NCBI RefSeq assembly: GCF_963576615.1
Contig: NC_088716.1
Span: forward strand, 3,410,001-3,474,000
Direction of reading: 5' to 3'
Length of the DNA stretch: 64,000 nt
Origin: Watersipora subatra
Taxonomy: Eukaryota; Bryozoa; Gymnolaemata; Cheilostomatida; Watersiporidae
Shown here: positions 58,596-64,000 of the stretch, one piece after another
Numbering within the stretch: position 1 is the stretch's first letter
How the letters are laid out: the number at the start of each line of letters is the position of its first letter
Position numbers and translations under genes: made by a program
The notes under the pieces: model-generated
Told to the model about the DNA's origin: nothing
The model's database searches: none
What the model saw: the letters and a program-made list of their open reading frames with translations, nothing else

Positions 58596-58841
58596 ATGCT
58601 AGGAACAAGGGTCAAGGTTGACATGTATGTTTTATATACACCTTGTCGTCTTCAAAACTTCATGTTTTGCGAGTGTAGAGTCGGATGTCTTTATGACCCA
58701 AGCAACGAGTTGTTTAGCCAATGTTTTAGAGAATACTCAGTTTGCTACTATCAAACCCTACATGCTTGTCAAGATCGCTTAGAGATGGAATGCCCGACCG
58801 ACCAGCTTCTTTATTCTTTTTTTGAGTGTTTTTTAGTATGA
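58596..58841 (+). CDS. 81-codon Cys-rich ORF, status uncertain
   Basis: An ATG-to-stop frame lies about 250 bp downstream of the UBE4B polyadenylation signal. The product has eight or more Cys with regular spacing (CRLQNFMFCECRVGC, then C in SQCFREYSVC, HAC and MECP), which suggests a disulphide domain. It has no signal peptide of its own. A possible acceptor (CTATGCTAG at about 58600) precedes it, so it could be an internal or terminal exon. I do not recognise the family, and a chance ORF cannot be excluded. Confidence 0.25.
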   Translation: MLGTRVKVDMYVLYTPCRLQNFMFCECRVGCLYDPSNELFSQCFREYSVCYYQTLHACQDRLEMECPTDQLLYSFFECFLV

Positions 58842-59404
58842 ATATAGACAGCTACTCAATTAATAACATAACAGACGAGGTGCAAAATTGTGTAGAGCTT
58901 CTGGCAGCATAAGACAGGTGTTTGTTCATGAACAATGATCGTGTAAAATTTCCAATGATCGTCGTTTTAGTGTCGTTAAAACTTGAGGCGTGAAATGCTT
59001 CTCACCTTCATGTCATTGTCAGATAGAGACTTATCACTGGTCTGAGGCTGAGTTACTTTCTCACCAAAGGTTGTTATGATGTCATAGACCACGGCTCATG
59101 ATTAATTGTCAAAAGCGATAACACAAGTTATTACTAGTCACTACACTTTGAACTATCTTTCTCAGATTGTGAATCAAGTATTGCATAGTCACAGTATTGC
59201 ATAGTCACAGTTATAAAATTGATATACCTTAATATTCCATTCTCATATACATAAAATGTGACAGAATTCAATATTGGAAGGACAACCCTACTATTTGCTT
59301 TTTATTTGAACTCACGAATGTTTCACAGAATCTTGCCAGCATTTTGTGAAACATGGCGGCGTGGCTATGGCAACAGCACTAAACAGCTTTTACGTCCTTG
59401 CTTT

Positions 59405-60755
59405 TTATATACGTGCAGTTTCGCAAACAGATGCTGTATGATTATCACTCTCAGGTGATGCCACAGACTTACCAGCTTGCTGTCTTGGCGTACTAGTCTC
59501 TTGGTCACTGCTGTCAGCATTGCCGTTGTCAGCATATCTATTGTCAGCGTTGTTGCTGTCAATGTTTTTGCTGTTATCAATCGTTGCTTTAAGAGAAGTT
59601 GCTTGTCTTTTCAAGTGGTGGGCCTCCCTCCATGGTATACTTTTCCTGTACTTGTAACGCATGCCACAGCCAGCTCCGATCACCAGCACGATTGCTGGTA
59701 TGACAAAGTATGCTGATTGCGTCGCTTTACGCTGGCTCGCGTCTCTTGACTTCCTACATCAAGCAAGCATGGCTCGTTATGAGTGTACATATAGCTGGAG
59801 ATATTAGCAAGGATGGACTGACAATGGAGCACAACTTGTCACATAAACAAGGTATTGGCAGTACACACAATAATCAGAACACTTATTAGGTTTCTATGCT
59901 CAGACCAAGATAGTGTACAACCTCAAAAGCAAAGCGATAAAACATGATTAATTCTGTCATGTCAAAAAAAGGAAGACTTGTATCATTCCTTTCATGAAAA
60001 ATAATATGAAGTAATTTCTCAAAGAACGAGTGTGATGTCCGTTGAAGCTGTGGAGACTGTGCGCGTCTTTAAGAGCCGCATTGCACAAACAATGACTCCA
60101 TGATCTTGGCTGGACATGTCTGAGCTCGTGGCAAGAGAACCTTAACGACAGCAGACGTGCCGAGTTGCAGGAAGCAATTTAAGGTTGGATGTTATCCGGT
60201 CACCACGAGTAGCCTTTCTTTGCTAATTGAACTCCAACGTGTGTTAGAGTTCACATTACAGTACAGGTTGGTGCAGTACTCCAACCTGTGTTGTTCGCAA
60301 GTCGTGTTCCAAACCACTAGGATCCACAGCTAACATTTCCTCTATGCAGAGGTAGGCAAGTAAAGCAGGTGGGCATACTGATGACACCCAGTGCTGTCAA
60401 ATCACACTGGGGTATAATAGTCACTGGTTGACTGAGTTTTATTTCAAATGCTGATATTTAAAATAGATGAAACACCAAACAGCTTAGATCAAAGGTACCT
60501 AATTACATAAATTGTAACAAAATTGATTTCTCACCGAGGAGTTGTAGAGACACCCGTTGTTTCATCCAAATTTGCATCGTTAACTGTTAAGTAGTTATTT
60601 TCTATTGCTGTCGTTGAGTCATTATGTTCATCGCAGCTGACAAAGCTCAGCAACCTACCAAGTTTAATTAATAAAATAATTATTTGTGAAATATATTGGG
60701 GCACGTACTTGTAAATGCTGAGAACACCAAGTTTGTTCTCAAGTGTGACCAGCAT
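59405..60755 (-). CDS. Putative small single-pass membrane protein
   Basis: Minus strand. The terminal exon is 59753-59405 (stop) and the upstream exon 60654-60535. An N-terminal piece at 60755-60709 starts with ATG. The 120-nt exon gives a Ser/Thr/Asn/Asp-rich, probably extracellular stretch (CDEHNDSTTAIENNYLTVND, TTGVSTTPR). The terminal exon continues in phase into SAYFVIPAIVLVIGAGCGMRYKYRK: a transmembrane helix followed by basic residues, as in a type I protein. After that comes a cytoplasmic tail rich in Asp/Asn/Ala and Ser. The interval 60708-60655 is a 54-nt GT-AG stretch that is also open in frame, so it may be an intron or retained coding sequence with a second hydrophobic run. Family unknown. 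Confidence 0.45.
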
Positions 60756-62134
60756 TTACATACCTATAACAGAGAAATTGATAAATACTAAACTGGAAAA
60801 TTGTGTTACCACTGTGTCAGGCTTTGAGAAAGATTTGGAATACATTCATGACGTAAATGTTACTCAAATCATCCTTATGGTTGCTCTCATGGAGCTTTAA
60901 TCAGAGCTTTTGAGGAGTGATAAGAGTCGTGTTTAATTGCTTGTCTAGGAAAGATACCGTCCTTAATGAATCACTCAACATGTTCAAGCTCTCTAGGCAG
61001 CGGCTGATAACTAGGGCTGCAAATGAATCAAATGTACAAGAACTTTGCAACTTGAGGTCTACCTGTATCCAGATAAGCAAAGAACGATCCAGCAGTTTAT
61101 ATAGCAGAACTGTAGGAAATTCATAGTCTCACAGTCTCGACTAGGCGTGCACCTTTGCGCAGCTCCCTGTTACAGATGCAATGCGACGGGCGACGAATGT
61201 AATACAAACAATAAAACAATACCGAAGTCTAGAATCAATTGAGGCAATTGCAACTATTCAATAAATTGTGATTGACTACAGCTCAGAATCTGGAAGATAA
61301 ACAATTAGGTTTTATGCAACGAGGATAAAAGCAATTTTAGGTGAATTGAGTGGCATCCAACTTGTAAATCTGTATGCATATGTCTTTGCTGTCTACACCC
61401 GATACTCAGCAGAGTGAAAAGCTAAATATTCTTATTGACTGGTTTAAGGAGGGGTGTAACAAACATGAGGTTCCGATCTCTGCTGAAAGGTGGATTTAGC
61501 ATTTAAGACATCAAAAATTACATTACATGAAACATGCCTGACAGGTGCTGTATCCCAGGCTAGCGCTCTTAGCACCTGTCACAAGCACCTGTCACTAGCA
61601 CAAGCACCTTCGAAGAGTGACAAGCGCTGAAGGTAAGAATAGCTCAAACGATTGCAACCACTACTTGAAAATTGAAATTTTTATCTTTGGAAACTACAAT
61701 ATTAAATTGATGTAAAACTTCTAGCTACTGCTGTCAATCAATAAATATGTTTAGTAGGGTGGGCCACATATCATCATGAGAGAAATATTTAGTTTGCCAG
61801 CATTAGGCTAAAAAAATTTGTTGAAGATTTACAAAGCAAACCTTCAACTCTTTTTCAATATGGACATGGAAAATGGGTTGTGACATCATCAATGATTTGA
61901 TGTATTTAGTTTGTAACTAACCTCTCCTGGTTAGGCAATAATACTATTGACTTCTGAGACTATGATAACCTGCGATGATACCTCCATATCTGGCAATGAG
62001 GAGGGAAGTTTAGTGGCTGCCAAAACAGATATTAGTTGGCTGCAGATTACATAATGATTTGTAATAAAGGGCACGGCCAGATGAAACAGCGCAGCTAGTA
62101 AAAAGCAACTATAGGTTTCATGAACTTTTTATAG

Positions 62135-64000
62135 ATGGCCTACCTCACAGTTCTCTGTTTCCTTGCCGGATTTGCTCTCGTCTCCGCCTCACAGCAATAC
62201 AAAAGCAATGCCATGGATCTTGGTCTAGTCAGCGATACTTATCCAATGGAATTCTGGGAAACTTTGGCCAACCTAAAGGATGCTGAGCTCCGACCTAATA
62301 TTTTAAGAGTTGTTCTCTATCTTGACAGGAACAGAGCTAGAAATGAGTAAGTCGGCAGACATTTTGTTACTATTGGTGCTTAGCCAGATGACCTTGCATA
62401 GCCAGATGACCTTGCTTAGCCTGATGACCTTGCTTAGCCAGATGACCTTGCTTAGCCAGATGACCTTGCATAGCCAGATGACCTTGCTTAGCCTGATGAC
62501 CTTGCATAGCCAGATGACCTTGCATAGCCAGATGACCTTGCTTAGCCAGATGACCTTGCTTAGCCAGATGACCTTGCTTAGCCAGATGACCTTGCTTAGC
62601 CAGATGACCTTGCATAGCCAGATGACCTTGCTTAGCCAGATGACTTTGCTTAGCCAGATGACCTTGCTTAGCCAGATGACCTTGCTTAGCATCAATTAAC
62701 TTACACAAAATTTTAGTAGATTTTATCAGAAAGTATCAGTATTTTTCTATCATTTATGAGTTATATATATGATATATGAGTTATATATTAGGCCATTTAG
62801 TGGGCCTTTTACTGTACAGTCTAGGTAACTGTTTGCATCTAGCTAGTTATACAAAAACTCAAATAGAAAGCAAACATATAAGTTATTTACATATTATATA
62901 TAATATTATATAATATGTATATATTATATATATTATATATATAATAATTATTCTTCTAACAACGATAGGAAATGTATATGGAAATTAGGAAATTATTTGG
63001 CATGATAATCAGCCATTTTTACAACTTGTTTCAGCCATAGGTGCTGCAAATACAGTCTAACATCGCAAGCCAAATGTCCTGAAAAGCAACTGGTTTGTTG
63101 CTATGGCTTCCTTAATGTTGCTAACCACTGCTTAGGTGAGTAGGCCAATATTGGTTATGACCTATATCAAGTTGTCAATTACTGCTTAGGTATTTAGGCT
63201 AACACTATGACCTGTAAAAAGTGTCAACCACTGCTTAGGTGGGTAGGCTAACATTATGACGTGTACCAAGTTGTCAACTACTGCTTTGGTGAGTAGACTA
63301 ATATTGATTATGACCTGTACCAAGTTGTCAACTACTGCTTTGGTGAGTAGACTAATATTAATTATGACCTGTACCAAGTTGTCAACTACTGCTTTGGTGA
63401 GTAGACTAATATTGATTATGACCTGTACCAAGTTGTCAACTACTGCTTTGGTGAGTAGGCTAGCATTATGACCTGTACCAAGTTGTCAACTACTGCTTTG
63501 GTGAGTAGGCTAATATTAATTATGACCTGTACCAAGTTGTCAACTACTGCTTTGGTGAGTAGACTAATATTGATTATGATCTGTACCAAGTTGTCAACTA
63601 CTGCTTTGGTGAGTAGGCTAGCATTATGACCTGTACCAAGTTGTCAACTACTGCTTTGGTGAGTAGGCTATTATTATGACCTGTACCAAGTTGTCAACTA
63701 GTGCTTTGGTGAGTAGGCTAGCATTATGACCTGTACCAAGTTGTCAACTACTGCTTTGGTGAGTAGACTAATATTGATTATGATCTGTACCAAGTTGTCA
63801 ACTACTGCTTTGGTGAGTAGGCTAGCGTTATGACTTGTACCAAGTTGTCAACTAGTGTTTTGGTGAAGAGGCTAATATTGATTATGACCTGTACCAAGTT
63901 GTCAACTAGTGTTTTGGTGAGTAGACTAACATTATGACTTGTACCAAGTTATTAAGGAATATTTTGTTTGTACCAGGCTACATATTGCAATACCGACTGG
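62135..64000 (+). CDS. Secreted Cys-rich peptide precursor, 5' exons (partial)
   Basis: Exon 1 (62135-62346) begins MAYLTVLCFLAGFALVSA, a clear signal peptide, followed by an acidic/neutral spacer that could be a propeptide (DLGLVSDTYPMEFWETLANL) ending LDRNRARN. It joins in phase to exon 2 (63035-63135), which gives HRCCKYSLTSQAKC, EKQLVCCYGF and NHCL: six Cys in the order CC-C-CC-C. Exon 3 would start at 63977 after GTTTGTACCAG and runs off the window. RNRARN just before the Cys domain may be a processing site. Family not recognised; a secreted disulphide-rich peptide (defence, signalling or other) is an inference. The exon 2 donor is the first member of a 50/54-bp array. The ATG directly follows TTTTTATAG, so a 5' UTR intron could end there. 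Confidence 0.65.
62379..62691. repeat. 18-bp minisatellite, about 17 copies (intron 1 of the secreted peptide gene)
   Basis: Unit GCTTAGCCAGATGACCTT with GCATAG and CCTGATG variants. Being a multiple of three it is open in several frames on both strands; those ORFs are artefacts. Confidence 0.95.
62760..62945. repeat. AT-rich palindromic TATATA stretch
   Basis: TATATATGATATATGAGTTATA repeats near 62760 and an imperfect ATATTATATAATATG palindrome near 62890-62945. Confidence 0.6.
63121..63955 (+). repeat. 50/54-bp minisatellite of an exon-intron junction, about 16 copies
   Basis: Each unit ends CAACTACTGCTTTG and continues GTGAGTAGGCTAA...TATGACCTGTACCAAGTTGT. The first unit contains the true end of exon 2 (AACCACTGCTTAG|GTGAGT) and the rest repeat it inside the intron. 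Two length classes (50 and 54 bp) differ by an AATATTGAT/AGC exchange. Confidence 0.93.

Noticed and set aside
62303..62708. Three overlapping 110-130-codon frames on both strands
   Set aside because: Products of the 18-bp minisatellite, which is a multiple of three; no domain and no splice logic.

Overview
This is eukaryotic, AT-rich, intron-rich DNA from a metazoan. The evidence is GT-AG introns, SINE, LINE and DNA-transposon remnants, and an animal-type ubiquitin ligase gene. Gene density is low and tandem repeats are exceptionally abundant. The ligase reads like a non-vertebrate animal protein. A marine lophotrochozoan (mollusc- or bryozoan-like) is a guess from the general look of the repeats, not a demonstrated assignment.

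Layout. 1-13.5 kb: no gene I can support; minisatellites and a tRNA-derived SINE whose A-box region has been amplified about 36 times. 13,542-19,171: a 5.6-kb P-element/THAP9-type DNA transposon with terminal inverted repeats and an 8-bp target duplication (AGAATAAC). It carries a multi-exon transposase on the minus strand and an 82-nt PIF1-helicase-like exon on the plus strand. 20.1-22.0 kb: a decayed piggyBac transposase. 23.7-25.4 kb: a TIR element related to a second copy at 29.6-30.6 kb.

26,592-58,095 (+): the main host gene, UBE4B (ubiquitin conjugation factor E4 B / Ufd2). I reconstructed 23 coding exons whose phases agree throughout. They sum to 3,213 nt, 1,070 codons plus stop, ending in a U-box. 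Most of its larger introns hold a private minisatellite. The largest, intron 17, contains a 33-bp array split by a 5'-truncated LINE and a 3.2-kb array of about 158 copies of a 20-bp unit. Intron 18 contains an AT-rich 24-bp satellite split by a pogo/Tigger-like element. Other introns hold a hAT-type MITE, a TA-flanked MITE and further TIR elements.

58.3-64 kb: the UBE4B polyadenylation signal, a small Cys-rich ORF of unknown status, a minus-strand gene for a small single-pass membrane protein, and at the right edge the first exons of a secreted Cys-rich peptide gene that runs off the window.

The most interesting signal is a recurrent one. In at least four independent places a tandem repeat is built from an exon-intron junction, so that the real splice site is followed or preceded by many near-identical copies of itself. 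These are the P-like transposase exon 5 donor (14 copies), the secreted-peptide exon 2 donor (about 16), the UBE4B exon 16 donor (2 copies) and the UBE4B exon 23 acceptor (5).
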